Shown here: one piece after another, positions 22,637 to 35,822 of the stretch
How positions within the stretch are numbered: position 1 is the first letter of the stretch
Layout: every line of letters starts with the position of its first letter
Assembly (NCBI GenBank): GCA_016742055.1
Contig: JACVCK010000006.1
Coordinates: 1 to 35,950, forward strand
Length of the DNA: 35,950 nucleotides
DNA from: Phycisphaerales bacterium
GTDB lineage: Bacteria; Planctomycetota; Phycisphaerae; Phycisphaerales; UBA1924
Direction of reading: 5' to 3'
The notes under the pieces: generated by a model
Database searches by the model: none
The model's input: only the letters and a program-made list of their open reading frames with translations
What the model was told of the DNA's origin: nothing
Program-made: the position numbers and the translations under genes

Positions 22637-23917
22637 GTGAGCGCGCTGCGGTTCGAGATCGTCGCACGGTCGGCGTCGTGCCACGCTCGCGTGGGCCGCG
22701 TGACGACCGCCCACGGAGCGTTCGACACGCCCGCGTTCATGCCCGTGGGCACGCGCGGGACGGTCAAGGGCGTGCTGCCCAACCTCGTCAGCGCAACCGG
22801 GGCGCAGGTCGTGCTCGGCAACACGCTGCACCTGCTCTTGCGCCCCGGACCGGACGTGGTCGCGCGGCTCGGCGGCCTGCACGCCTTCATGGGCTGGCCC
22901 GGGCCGATCCTCACGGACTCCGGTGGCTATCAGGCCTACTCCCTGGCCGACACCAACCGCGTCACCGACGACTCGGTGGTCTTCAAGTCCATCGTGGACG
23001 GCGCCCTCGTCGAACTCACGCCCGAACGCGCCATCGACGTCCAGAACAAACTCGGCGCCGACATCATCATGGCCCTCGACGACTGCCCGCCCAGCGTCGA
23101 TCCCGCGACGATGAACCAGTCGAGGCAGCGGATCGACGCCCAGCGGGCCGCGGCGGACCGGGGCCGCCGTGGCTACGACCACGGTCGGCGACTGGACGTC
23201 GCCAACGAGCGCACGATCCGGTGGCTGGAGCGCTGCAAGAAGGCCCACGCCCGCGAGGGGGAACAATCCCTTTTCGGGATCGTGCAGGGCGGGACCGACC
23301 TCCTGCGCCGGGACTGGTGCCTGGAGCGAGTATGCGCCGTCGACCTGCCCGGCTATGCCATCGGGGGGGTCGCGGTGGGGGAGGGGTTCGACGAGATCGT
23401 CAGGGTCGTGGAGCACGCGGCGCCCCGGCTGCCCGTGGACAAGCCCCGGTACCTCATGGGAGTGGGCTACGAGCGCGACCTGTTGGCCGCCGTCCGGGCC
23501 GGGGTGGACATGTTCGACTGCGTCCTGCCGACCCGGAACGGGCGCAACGCGGTGGCCTTCACCCCCGAAGGGCCCCTGCGCCTCCGGAACGCCCGGTTCG
23601 CTGAAGACCCGGGGCCGATCGACCCTTCCTGCGACTGCTTGGCCTGCCGGCCGGGCGGACACGGCTGGGCGCTGCCGCCGGGGGGCGGGGGGGCGTTCTC
23701 CCGGGCGTACCTGAGGCACCTGTTCATGGCGGAAGAGATGCTGGGGCCGATCCTGGTCAGCATCCACAACCTCCGGCACTTCCAGCGCCTCATGTTGGAC
23801 ATCCGGGCCGCGATCCGGGATGATGCTTGGTCCGCCCTCGCCCGGCGCTGGCCGGTGGCGGCACGTCCGGCTGGTTTGGACTCCGGTCAGTCCGGAGATG
23901 AACGTCCCGAGACATGA
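22637..23917 (+). CDS. tgt: tRNA-guanine transglycosylase
   Basis: A 426-residue enzyme that exchanges guanine 34 for the queuosine precursor in GUN-anticodon tRNAs. It has LTDSGGYQAYSL (general-base Asp), GGVAVGEG, and the nucleophile D294 in FDCVLPTRNGRNA. Zinc ligands are C332, C334 and C337 in CDCLAC, and H361 in YLRHLF. A roughly 20-residue Arg-rich insertion lies between the active-site region and WLERC; it is unusual but outside the catalytic motifs. GTG 22637 follows the rhomboid stop by 3 nt. The tgt-yajC-secDF order is a widespread arrangement. Confidence 0.95.
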   Translation: MSALRFEIVARSASCHARVGRVTTAHGAFDTPAFMPVGTRGTVKGVLPNLVSATGAQVVLGNTLHLLLRPGPDVVARLGGLHAFMGWPGPILTDSGGYQAYSLADTNRVTDDSVVFKSIVDGALVELTPERAIDVQNKLGADIIMALDDCPPSVDPATMNQSRQRIDAQRAAADRGRRGYDHGRRLDVANERTIRWLERCKKAHAREGEQSLFGIVQGGTDLLRRDWCLERVCAVDLPGYAIGGVAVGEGFDEIVRVVEHAAPRLPVDKPRYLMGVGYERDLLAAVRAGVDMFDCVLPTRNGRNAVAFTPEGPLRLRNARFAEDPGPIDPSCDCLACRPGGHGWALPPGGGGAFSRAYLRHLFMAEEMLGPILVSIHNLRHFQRLMLDIRAAIRDDAWSALARRWPVAARPAGLDSGQSGDERPET

Positions 23918-24013
23918 AACCGCCGCGGACGCCCTCGGACGAAGGGCGAGCGGCCTGCACGGCGCGGCGGGGCGCCCGGTTTGGCTCCCTCCCGTCACTG
24001 GACCTTGCTCACG

Positions 24014-24499
24014 ATGACACCGACGACTGCCCTCCTCACCCTCGAGTCCACGATTTTCTCCACGCCGATGCTGTATTTGGCGCAGGCCGACGCGGCGCCG
24101 CCGGTGGCGGGCCGTTCAGACGGCGGCGCCGTGACGGGCGAATCTGGCCAACCCCTGGGCGGCGGCGGCGGCTCGGCGCCTCCGCCGACCGGGATGGGCT
24201 TCCAGTTCATGTTCCTCATGGGCGGCCTCCTGCTGTTCATGATCCTCATGCAGGTGTTCGCGGGCCGCAAGGAGAAGAAGCGGCGCGCGGAGATGCTCGG
24301 CTCGCTCCGCCGTCACGACCGTGTGGTGACCATCGGCGGGATCATCGGGCACGTCGCGGAGGTTCGCGACGACGAGGTGGTTCTGAAGGTGGACGAGTCC
24401 ACGAACACGAAGATCCGCGTGACGCGCGCCGCCGTGCAGAGCGTCCTGAAGAAGTCGAGCGCGGAGGAGCGCCCCGTCGCCGAGGCCGCCAAGGCCTGA
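24014..24499 (+). CDS. yajC: Preprotein translocase accessory subunit YajC
   Basis: A 161-residue protein: an extended Gly/Pro-rich N-terminal part, one membrane helix at about residues 56-78 (FMFLMGGLLLFMILMQVF), and the conserved cytoplasmic core RKEKKRRAEMLGSLRRHDRVVTIGGIIGHVAEVRDDEVVLKVDES. YajC associates with SecDF-YidC. It is longer than the usual ~110 residues because of the N-terminal part. ATG 24014 is taken; TTG 23981 and ATG 24068 are alternatives. secDF follows after 52 nt. Confidence 0.9.
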   Translation: MTPTTALLTLESTIFSTPMLYLAQADAAPPVAGRSDGGAVTGESGQPLGGGGGSAPPPTGMGFQFMFLMGGLLLFMILMQVFAGRKEKKRRAEMLGSLRRHDRVVTIGGIIGHVAEVRDDEVVLKVDESTNTKIRVTRAAVQSVLKKSSAEERPVAEAAKA

Positions 24500-24551
24500 T
24501 CGACGCGCCAAACGCCGTCTCGCCCCCGCTCGCCCCGCCTTGATACCCACT

Positions 24552-27500
24552 ATGTCCCGACTCATCCGAAACACCGTTCTTCTGCTCGCGCTGCTGGTTC
24601 TGGCGGCGCTGGCGATCATGCCCCCCTCCGAGAAACTGCGTCGAGGCAAGGACCTCGCCGGCGGCGCCACGCTGGTCTACGCGGTGGAGGTGGACGCGAC
24701 CGAGAGCGCCTCCAACGTCCTGAGCGCGACGATCGAGGTGCTCAAACGGCGCGTGAACCCCACGGGCGCCCTGGACATCTCGATGGTGGCGCAGGGCGAC
24801 AACCGCATCGAGATCTCGATGCCCCTGCCGAGCGAGAACGTGCGCGCCCTCCGCGCCGCGTTCGAGGCCGCGCTCGCCGCCACCGGCACGCGCGCCATTC
24901 CCCCCTCCGAACTCGAGCGCGTGATGCGCCTCGGCGCCGCCGAACGCGTCGCCGAACTGGCGAAACTGGCCGACGGCAGCGCCCCGCGCCTCGAGATGCT
25001 CCGCGCCGCCGCGCTGCGCTACGACGAGGCCCAGCAGGCCCGCGCCGCCTTCCGCGAGGCCCAGCGCGCCGAGGCGGACGCCGCCGTGCAGGACCGGCTG
25101 CTGGACATCGCGGCCCAGGCGGAACTGGCGTACGAGGCCGCTCGCGACGGCGCGCTCGCCTCCGCTGTGAACCCGGACGAACTGCGCCGCGCCCTGGAAC
25201 TGCCCGACACACTGCGCATGATCGCGGACCGGGAGGCCGGGACGGCGGTGACGATCGGCAGCCCGCGCGACCGCGCGATCGCGCGCCTCATCGAGACGCA
25301 CCCCGAGGCCGCCGACGGCATCGCCGCCGCCGTCACCGCCTACGAGCGGTACGAGGCCGAGCGTTCGGGCCTGGACGACCCCGCGGACCTCATCCGCCTG
25401 CTCAAGGGCGCCGGCGTGCTGACGTTCCGCATCGCCCCGCAGCCGGGGCAACTGCCGGAAGAGGCCCGCCTGCGCGCCGAACTGCACGAGCGCGGCCCGC
25501 GCGCCGCCCGCTCGACCGACGCCCGTTGGTACCAACTCGACAACGTCGAGGCCTGGTACGACAACGTGCAGGAACTCCGGGCGCTCCAGGCCGACCCCGT
25601 CGGCTTCTTCGCGAGCCGCCGCTACATCGTCGAGGAGCGCGACGGGCTCTACTACATGCTCCTCTACGACGCGCCCGGCCTGCGCCTGACCGACGCCGAG
25701 GGCTCCTGGCGCGTCACCCAGTCCTTCCAGCAGGCCGACCAGTTCGGCCGCCCGGGCATCGCGTTCCGCATGGACACGCGAGGCGCCACGCTGCTGGCTG
25801 AACTCACCGGCTCCAACGTCAACCGGTCCATGGCCGTCCTGCTTGACGACCGGGTCTACACCGCCCCCAACCTCATCTCCGAAATCGGCGCCCAGGGGCA
25901 GATCACCGGCGTCTTCACCCCCGAAGACATCCAGTACATCACCCAGACCCTGCAGGCCGGCTCGCTCGCGGCGAAACTCTCGGCAGAGCCCATCAGCCGC
26001 AGCGTCACAGGGCCCGAACTCGGCGCCGACAACCTCCGGCGCGGCCTGCTGGCCGGCGGGTACGCCTTCGTGGCGATCGCGGTGTTCATGGTGCTGTACT
26101 ACTTCACCTGCGGCGCCGTCGCGATCGGCGCCCTGGTGACCAACGCGCTCCTGCTGCTGGCGCTGATGGCCGTGGGGCGCGCCTCCTTCACCATGCCCGG
26201 CATCGCGGGCGTGATCCTGACCTTCGGCATGGCGGTCGACGCCAACGTGCTGATCTACGAACGCATCCGCGAAGAGTTGATCGCCGGCCAGACGCTCAAG
26301 GCGTCGGTGCGGCTGGGCTTCCAGCGCGCCATGTCGGCGATCATCGACGGCAACATCACCACGCTGGTCGTGGCGCTGGCCCTCTACTGGACCGGCACGA
26401 CCGAGATCAAGGGCTTCGCCGTCGTGCTGGCGATCGGCATCATCACCACGCTGTTCTCGGCGCTGGTGGTCACCCGCATCCTGCTGACGTGGCTGACCGA
26501 GGGGCTCAAACTCAAGAAGATGTCGATGCTCCCCTTGGCGATCCCCGCGCTGGGGCGCGCGCTCGAGCCCCGGATCGACTGGATCGGCCTCCGCCACGTG
26601 TTCTACGCGATCTCCGGCGGCCTGATCATTCTCAGCGCCGCCGTCATGGTGCGCCAGGGCGCTGAGATGTTCGACAACGAGTTCCGGGGCGGCACGGCGG
26701 TGACCGTGCGATTCAAGAGCGAGGGCGGCGCCGACGGCGGGCCGCTCACCCTCACGCGACAGCAGGTCGAGCAGCGCGTCCGCGAACGCGCTCAGAAAGA
26801 GCCCGCCGGCTCCGAACTCGCGCGCCTGCTCACCGCCGACGTCATCGCCGTCAATCCTCAGGCCGACCAGATCACCTCCAACGTCTTCACCATCAAGACC
26901 GTCGCCACCGACGCCGACGCGGTGTCCGCCGCCATGATCGAGGCCTTCGCCGACGTGGTGGACGCCCGCCCGCCCATCGCCATCGGCGACATCCGCACCG
27001 CGCCGCTCACGCAGGCGGCGCTCGGCGACAGCGTCGGCGAGCCCTCCATCCGCGACGACGTCGCGGCGTTCCGGGGCGGCGTGGCGGTCGTGGCCCGCGG
27101 CCTCGAGCCGCCGCCCACGCTCGAGGAGATCGAGACGCGCCTCGAACAGATGGGCGCCCAGCCGGACCACGCCGGCTCGCTCACCCGCACGCATCGCATG
27201 GTGATCCTCGAGGGCGACCCCGGCGCCGTCCGCTCCTTCGCGCGCGTCGCCTTCGACCCGCAACTCTCGTTCTTCGACGACGAGGCCCGCTGGCGCACCG
27301 ACGTGGCCGAGGCCGAGGCGGCGCTGGTCTCCGACGCGCTCGAGCGAGGGAGCACCCTCGCCGGCGTGCAGAACTTCAGCCCCGCCATCGCCCGCACGTT
27401 CGTCGCCCAGGCCGCCGTCTCGGTGATCCTGAGCGTCGTCGGCATCCTGATCTACGTCTGGGTCCGTTTCGGCTCGATGCGGTACAGCGTCGCGGCGGTG

Positions 27501-28004
27501 GTGGCGGACGTGCACGACGCCTTCATCGCCGTCGGCCTGGTCGCCGTCGCCGAGATCGTCTACGAGAAGGCCCCCGGCTTCGCGTCGCTGATCGGCCTGC
27601 AGCCCTTCAAGATCGACCTGGCCATGGTCGCCGCCATCCTCACCGTGCTGGGCTACTCGCTCAACGACAAGATCGTCGTCATGGACCGCATCCGCGAGAA
27701 CCGGGGCAAACTGGCCTACGCCTCGCGCGACGTGGTCAACCTCTCCCTCAACCAGACCTTCAGCCGAACCGTCATCACCGGCACGACCACGCTCTTTTCC
27801 TGCCTCATGCTCTACATCCTCGCCGGAGAGTCCATCCGCGGCTTCGCGTACGCGATCTTCATCGGTGTCATCGTGGGGACGTATTCCTCGATCGCCATCG
27901 CGGCCCCGATGGTTTGGAGCAAAGCCGCCCCGCCTTCCAAGCCGATAAGCCGTGGGGGCGAGCCCAAGGCCGCGGACGGCGCCGCGGCCCTCGCCACCAC
28001 CTGA
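24552..28004 (+). CDS. secDF: SecD-SecF fusion protein translocase subunit
   Basis: A 1150-residue fusion of SecD and SecF, which uses proton-motive force to pull preproteins out of the SecYEG channel. The SecD part has a first helix at 5-24, KDLAGGATLVYAVEV, and the membrane block with GMAVDANVLIYERIREEL near residue 565. The SecF part starts near 683 (helix, then DNEFRGGTAVTVRF) and ends with GYSLNDKIVVMDRIRENR near 1035. The first periplasmic domain carries an Ala/Glu/Arg-rich helical insertion of about 190 residues (about 95-285) between RIEISMPLP and AGVLTFRI, and the SecF periplasmic loop is also enlarged. ATG 24552 is preferred over TTG 24540. Confidence 0.94.
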   Translation: MSRLIRNTVLLLALLVLAALAIMPPSEKLRRGKDLAGGATLVYAVEVDATESASNVLSATIEVLKRRVNPTGALDISMVAQGDNRIEISMPLPSENVRALRAAFEAALAATGTRAIPPSELERVMRLGAAERVAELAKLADGSAPRLEMLRAAALRYDEAQQARAAFREAQRAEADAAVQDRLLDIAAQAELAYEAARDGALASAVNPDELRRALELPDTLRMIADREAGTAVTIGSPRDRAIARLIETHPEAADGIAAAVTAYERYEAERSGLDDPADLIRLLKGAGVLTFRIAPQPGQLPEEARLRAELHERGPRAARSTDARWYQLDNVEAWYDNVQELRALQADPVGFFASRRYIVEERDGLYYMLLYDAPGLRLTDAEGSWRVTQSFQQADQFGRPGIAFRMDTRGATLLAELTGSNVNRSMAVLLDDRVYTAPNLISEIGAQGQITGVFTPEDIQYITQTLQAGSLAAKLSAEPISRSVTGPELGADNLRRGLLAGGYAFVAIAVFMVLYYFTCGAVAIGALVTNALLLLALMAVGRASFTMPGIAGVILTFGMAVDANVLIYERIREELIAGQTLKASVRLGFQRAMSAIIDGNITTLVVALALYWTGTTEIKGFAVVLAIGIITTLFSALVVTRILLTWLTEGLKLKKMSMLPLAIPALGRALEPRIDWIGLRHVFYAISGGLIILSAAVMVRQGAEMFDNEFRGGTAVTVRFKSEGGADGGPLTLTRQQVEQRVRERAQKEPAGSELARLLTADVIAVNPQADQITSNVFTIKTVATDADAVSAAMIEAFADVVDARPPIAIGDIRTAPLTQAALGDSVGEPSIRDDVAAFRGGVAVVARGLEPPPTLEEIETRLEQMGAQPDHAGSLTRTHRMVILEGDPGAVRSFARVAFDPQLSFFDDEARWRTDVAEAEAALVSDALERGSTLAGVQNFSPAIARTFVAQAAVSVILSVVGILIYVWVRFGSMRYSVAAVVADVHDAFIAVGLVAVAEIVYEKAPGFASLIGLQPFKIDLAMVAAILTVLGYSLNDKIVVMDRIRENRGKLAYASRDVVNLSLNQTFSRTVITGTTTLFSCLMLYILAGESIRGFAYAIFIGVIVGTYSSIAIAAPMVWSKAAPPSKPISRGGEPKAADGAAALATT

Positions 28005-28039
28005 CCCCGGTCCGGGACCATCGTCCCCGGAGGTCCGCG

Positions 28040-28723
28040 ATGCGCAGCGGTCGTGAGCGACTGGCTCTTGGGCTTGGTCTGCTGGCGGCGCTGTGGGTTG
28101 TGGTGTACTGGGCATGGCCCGTGGAGCGCGAGCCGGCCATCACCTTCGCCGACGAGCCCGCGGGCGCCTCCGAACCCATTGTCCAGGCGCCCGTCCCGGC
28201 CCCGGTTCAGCCGCCGCCCGTGGCGACGCGCCCGCCGCCCGAGCGCACGCCCGCGACCGCTTTCCCCGAGCGCCCGCGCGTCGGCGTCGTGGCCCCCGAG
28301 TTCACCACCCACACCGTCCGCGCCGGCGAGTCGTTCCAGACCATCGCCAAGAAGGCCTACGGCGACGCGGCGCTGTGGTCGGTCGTGGCGCGGGCCAACC
28401 CGCGCGTGGACCCGCGCAAACTTCGCGTCGGCCAGGAACTGCGCCTGCCCGTCGATCCGAACAACGTGCAGGGCCTGACGGTGGGGGACCCCAAAGCCGT
28501 CGACGCGCCGCCGCCCACGCGCGCGGCGCAGGCGGTCGAGTACATCGTGCAGCCCGGCGACACCCTTGGGGCCATCGCCAAGACGTACTACAACTCCTCA
28601 GCCCTGTGGCAGGTGATCCTCGACGCGAACCGCTCGCTGCTGTCGCGCCCGCAGGACCTCCGCCCGGGCATGAAGTTGCTGATCCCGCCGGACCCGCGCG
28701 GGGCCACGGGCTCGGGGCGCTGA
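28040..28723 (+). CDS. Membrane-anchored protein with two LysM domains
   Basis: A 227-residue protein: a signal-anchor helix (about 8-26), a Pro/Ala-rich linker to about residue 85, and LysM domains at about 90-138 and 167-217, each with the TVRAGESF/IVQPGDTL opening and a closing LRVGQELRLP/LRPGMKLLIP. LysM domains bind N-acetylglucosamine in peptidoglycan, so it probably sits in the periplasm. ATG 28040 has GGAGG at 28029-28033. A short bulged hairpin (28012-28030) overlaps the first bases of that site. It lies 35 nt after secDF and converges on smc. Confidence 0.85.
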   Translation: MRSGRERLALGLGLLAALWVVVYWAWPVEREPAITFADEPAGASEPIVQAPVPAPVQPPPVATRPPPERTPATAFPERPRVGVVAPEFTTHTVRAGESFQTIAKKAYGDAALWSVVARANPRVDPRKLRVGQELRLPVDPNNVQGLTVGDPKAVDAPPPTRAAQAVEYIVQPGDTLGAIAKTYYNSSALWQVILDANRSLLSRPQDLRPGMKLLIPPDPRGATGSGR

Positions 28724-28739
28724 GCGAACTTCGCGGCTT

Positions 28740-32657
<3,918 letters not shown>

Positions 32658-32768
32658 GCGCTGGGTGACCTCCGTGTCGCGCTCCTGCGTGGGCCGCATG
32701 TCCCGCGGCCGCTTCATCCGTGAAGCATCTGGCTCACTCGGGCCGGATCTGCGGCCCTCGTGCATCGC

Positions 32769-34700
32769 TCAACGATCGGGCTTGCGGTCCTTGTCGCCGC
32801 TCTTGGACCCGGGTGGTGGAGTGATGGGCACAACATAACTCGGACGGTCGGCCTTGGGGGGCTCGGCGCCCGGAGAAGTCGCCGGTTTTTCTTGGCCCGC
32901 GACGGCGGTGGGGGTGGTCGGCTGCGGCTCGGCGGCGGGCACGGGGACCGATCCGTCCGAGAGTTCGGGGCGCGGCGAGCCGATCGCCGATTGGGCCGCC
33001 GCCAGCAGTTCGGCCTGGAGGCGGTCCTGCTCGCCGAAAAAGATGGCCGGAATGGCCTTCTGCTTCTCGGTCAATTCGTACAGCGCGCCGACCACCTCGG
33101 AGTAGGAAAGCCCGATGCCGGCGCCGGGGGTCTCCGGAGTGTCCGTCCGCCCGAAGTACTCCACAAGCCGCGGGACGCGGTCGTCGACCGTCGTCCGGGT
33201 CACGCCGTTGGTGCGGTAGTTCTTGTACATCAGCCGGAGGGGATCGGTCGGGCTGTCGGCGGCGAGAATCAGCCGGTCCGACCAGGCGAAGACCAGGGTG
33301 GGACGCTCGACCCGGAGGCCCTCCCCGAAGATCGCGATCCGGGGCTCGCCGCTCTGGGCGACGTAGATCATGGGATAAGACGACGGCGCCACGTCCAACG
33401 TGAACTTGCCCTCGATGGCCCGGCGCTGGATGTACGGGTCCCGACGCTTGGCGAGGGCCTCGTACGCCGCGATGCGGCTGGTCGGTTCCTCTGCGTTGAG
33501 CAGTTCCCGCAGCGCGGTGTTGACGGTGGGGTCGGAGGGGAGTTCCGCCAGAAGGGTCATGGCGTCCCCGCGCATGGCCAGCGGGCCGCTGCGGGCGAGT
33601 TCCTTGAGGTGGGGCGCCGTCAGAGGATCGTTGAGGCGCGCCCCGGCGCGGAGCGCCGTCAATCGCGGAATCGGCTCGGCGTAGTCGTACATCTTCCGCA
33701 GTTCGGGGATCGCCTGAGGCCCTGCTGCCTGAAGGCACCAGCCCAGCGGCAAGGACAGCGCCGGCTGCTCCTTGAGCGCCTGGATGTACCGGCTCGCCCA
33801 CATCTCGGGGTACGAGGTGTCGATCCGCGTGTGCCGCAGGAGTTGGATGAACTCCTGGGGCTGATCCCTCCAGGCGTAGGGGATGGTGAGGGCGATGGAC
33901 TCATCGTCGCGCCCTCGGGCGATGTCGTTGCGGTCCTTTGGGCTTCGGGGGAACTTGGTGTTGATCGCCGAGGTGATCGCGCGCGAACGCAGGTGCGAGG
34001 GGTTGTCGAGCATCAGCAGCAGATCAAGCGGTTCGGTCATGATGCCGCCGTGCAGGATGCGTCCCGTCCGCCGATCGATGCCCCCGTCGGTTTGAGCGGA
34101 GGGGTCCACGAAGGGGTTGGTGTAAATAGGACCCGAGGCCTGAGCGAGGGCCCTGGCGCTCGCGCCCGACACATCGGGGGCGCCGGGACGCAGGTCGGTC
34201 GTCCAGAGCCGGCCCCCTTCGAGACTCGTCGTCGCGGTGCCCGCCAAAGCCCGGACCAGCACATCGAACCGGGCGCCCTTGGGCGCGCCGGGGGAGACGG
34301 AGGCATACACCTCGACCACCGCCGTGTTGACGTCGTTGATGAACGCGCTGGGCGACGCCCAGCCCATCCCGAACGTCTCCTGGCCGACGCCCCGGAGCGT
34401 CATCTCGCGCTCCAGCCAGATCCGCACACTGTCGGGGACGTCCGCCGAGCCGGTGCCGTTCAGCCCGACCACGATCCCGATGCCCGAGACGATCTGAGGA
34501 TCGCCGCCGCGGAGCGTGGTCTCCGACCCGATGATCCCGCGCAGGATGTCCGGAACGTCCCGGACGATCAAGGGCCTGGCCTCGGCGGTCGCCCGCTCGG
34601 GGGCCTTGGGCGCGCAACTCAGCGTCGCGCCCGCCAGAAGGGCGGCGACGGCGGCGGCGAGGGCTCGGCACGAGGGAATCAGGGTGCGGTTCAACACCAT
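32769..34700 (-). CDS. FlgI (P-ring)-like probable lipoprotein with HEAT-like region
   Basis: A 643-residue exported protein with a signal peptide and probable lipid-attachment cysteine (C29 in TLSC; the lipobox is imperfect). Residues about 45-260 match the flagellar P-ring protein FlgI in several places: VRDVPDILRG, IVSGIGIVVGLNGTG, NTAVVEVYASV, GARFDVLVRAL, EGGRLWTTDL and RTGRILHGG. Residues about 290-430 look like HEAT-type helical pairs (PLAMRGDAMTLLAELPSDP, EEPTSRIAAYEALA). About 440-570 is a separate mixed alpha/beta region, then a Pro-rich tail. No other flagellar gene is here. Authentic FlgI is shorter (~370) and is not a lipoprotein, so a different ring or envelope role is likely. 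ATG 34700 is the start; no good Shine-Dalgarno precedes it. Confidence 0.8.
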   Translation of the reverse strand: MVLNRTLIPSCRALAAAVAALLAGATLSCAPKAPERATAEARPLIVRDVPDILRGIIGSETTLRGGDPQIVSGIGIVVGLNGTGSADVPDSVRIWLEREMTLRGVGQETFGMGWASPSAFINDVNTAVVEVYASVSPGAPKGARFDVLVRALAGTATTSLEGGRLWTTDLRPGAPDVSGASARALAQASGPIYTNPFVDPSAQTDGGIDRRTGRILHGGIMTEPLDLLLMLDNPSHLRSRAITSAINTKFPRSPKDRNDIARGRDDESIALTIPYAWRDQPQEFIQLLRHTRIDTSYPEMWASRYIQALKEQPALSLPLGWCLQAAGPQAIPELRKMYDYAEPIPRLTALRAGARLNDPLTAPHLKELARSGPLAMRGDAMTLLAELPSDPTVNTALRELLNAEEPTSRIAAYEALAKRRDPYIQRRAIEGKFTLDVAPSSYPMIYVAQSGEPRIAIFGEGLRVERPTLVFAWSDRLILAADSPTDPLRLMYKNYRTNGVTRTTVDDRVPRLVEYFGRTDTPETPGAGIGLSYSEVVGALYELTEKQKAIPAIFFGEQDRLQAELLAAAQSAIGSPRPELSDGSVPVPAAEPQPTTPTAVAGQEKPATSPGAEPPKADRPSYVVPITPPPGSKSGDKDRKPDR

Positions 34701-34758
34701 CGGGGAGGGTATCCGGAGGGGGAAACCGCTTCCATACGCGGGTTCGGGCAGGAAGGGT

Positions 34759-35487
34759 TCAGCGCGGGGAAGCCGTCGCCTGCGGGGCGCCGACGAGACT
34801 CAGCACATCCTCCACCATGCGCCCGATGCCGGCGTGGATCTCGTGCAACGGCGCGTCCAGCATGTAGGCGGGGGTCGAAACCAGGTGGTTCTCGCGGTCG
34901 ATGCAGGCCTCAACGGCCCGGCAGGCCTTGTGCTGGGCGCCCATCTTCCGGGCCGCGGCCGGGGCGTCGCCCTCCTCCCCGAGGGTGATCGTGCACCCCG
35001 GTCCGCCGTTGGCCGTCCCCAGGACCCGGGCCGCGATCACCGGCGCGATGCAGCACATGCCGATCGGCTTGCCGGCGGCGTGGAACGTCCGCACCACCCG
35101 CGCCACGTCGTCCTCCACCTCGCAGGCAGGGCCGTCCACGGCGAAGGTGCAAAGGTTCTTCGCGGCGCCATAGCCGCCGGGGAAGATGACCGCGTCAAAT
35201 TCCGCGGGGTCCAACTGCGACAGCGGCTGGCTTCCGGGATCGCCGGTCGGTCCGCCCCGGGCGATTCGGGCGGCTTCCTGCAGCATGTTGCGCTGCCGGC
35301 GGGGCTCGACTTCCCCGGAGAAATGGTTGATCGCGTTGGGCTGCTCCTTGTCGGGCGCAAAGCACCGGACGCTGGCGCCCAGCCGGGACAGATGGATCAG
35401 CACGCTCACGGACTCGTGGATCTCGGATCCATCGAACACGCCGCAGCCCGACAGGACGACGGCGACCTTTGCGGGGGTTTTCGCCAT
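34759..35487 (-). CDS. elbB: ElbB-type glyoxalase (DJ-1/PfpI superfamily)
   Basis: A 242-residue protein of the DJ-1/PfpI superfamily. It opens with KVAVVLSGCGVFDGSEIHE, the ElbB hallmark, has FPGGYGAAKNL (102-112), and holds the expected cysteine in GMCCIAP (C145/C146). E. coli ElbB has low glyoxalase activity and was once linked to isoprenoid synthesis; the true role is unclear. ATG 35487 has GAGG 7 nt upstream. It precedes the FlgI-like gene by 58 nt on the same strand. Confidence 0.93.
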   Translation of the reverse strand: MAKTPAKVAVVLSGCGVFDGSEIHESVSVLIHLSRLGASVRCFAPDKEQPNAINHFSGEVEPRRQRNMLQEAARIARGGPTGDPGSQPLSQLDPAEFDAVIFPGGYGAAKNLCTFAVDGPACEVEDDVARVVRTFHAAGKPIGMCCIAPVIAARVLGTANGGPGCTITLGEEGDAPAAARKMGAQHKACRAVEACIDRENHLVSTPAYMLDAPLHEIHAGIGRMVEDVLSLVGAPQATASPR

Positions 35488-35607
35488 GGGAGGCCTCGCG
35501 GATTGCTGTGGCCGGGGACCGGCCTGGGTGATCGGGGTTCCCACGGGGGCGGTGGAGGGTTGGTCCAGCCGCCGCCGTGCGATGGCAGGATGGATGATAG
35601 CGGCGGG

Positions 35608-35638
35608 TTGGCGGCCCCCGTTGCGGAGGCGCTATGAT
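35608..35638 (+). promoter_or_regulatory. Possible promoter for tRNA-Val(CAC)
   Basis: TATGAT (35633-35638) is a good -10, about 34 nt before the tRNA. TTGGCG (35608-35613) could be a -35, but the 19-nt spacer is long. A minus-strand TATCAT (35599-35594) nearby might serve elbB. Confidence 0.35.
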
Positions 35639-35672
35639 GTCGACCCCCCGGCGAAGGCCTCGGGGCAGTTTC

Positions 35673-35746
35673 GGGCGCATAGCTCAGTCGGCTAGAGCAC
35701 CGTCGTCACATGGCGGGGGTCACAGGTTCGAGTCCTGTTGCGCCCA
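35673..35746 (+). tRNA. tRNA-Val (anticodon CAC)
   Basis: A 74-nt cloverleaf: acceptor GGGCGCA/TGCGCCC, D stem GCTC/GAGC, T stem ACAGG/CCTGT with loop TTCGAGT, discriminator A. The anticodon stem CCGTC/GGCGG (one T-G pair) encloses GTCACAT; with T33 in place, the anticodon is CAC, reading valine GTG. Position 32 is G, where a pyrimidine is usual. CCA is not encoded. Confidence 0.92.
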
Positions 35747-35822
35747 TTTCGTTGGTAGATCGTGGGAGGTCGAGCGGTCGGGATTGGGGAAGGGTGGGTG
35801 TGGGGCCCCCTCGATTCAGCGC

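Noticed and set aside
24342-28115. A 1257-residue minus-strand reading frame antisense to secDF
   Set aside because: Its translation is His/Arg/Gly/Asp-rich, with no recognisable domain, and mirrors the codon bias of secDF on the other strand. It is a GC-driven shadow.
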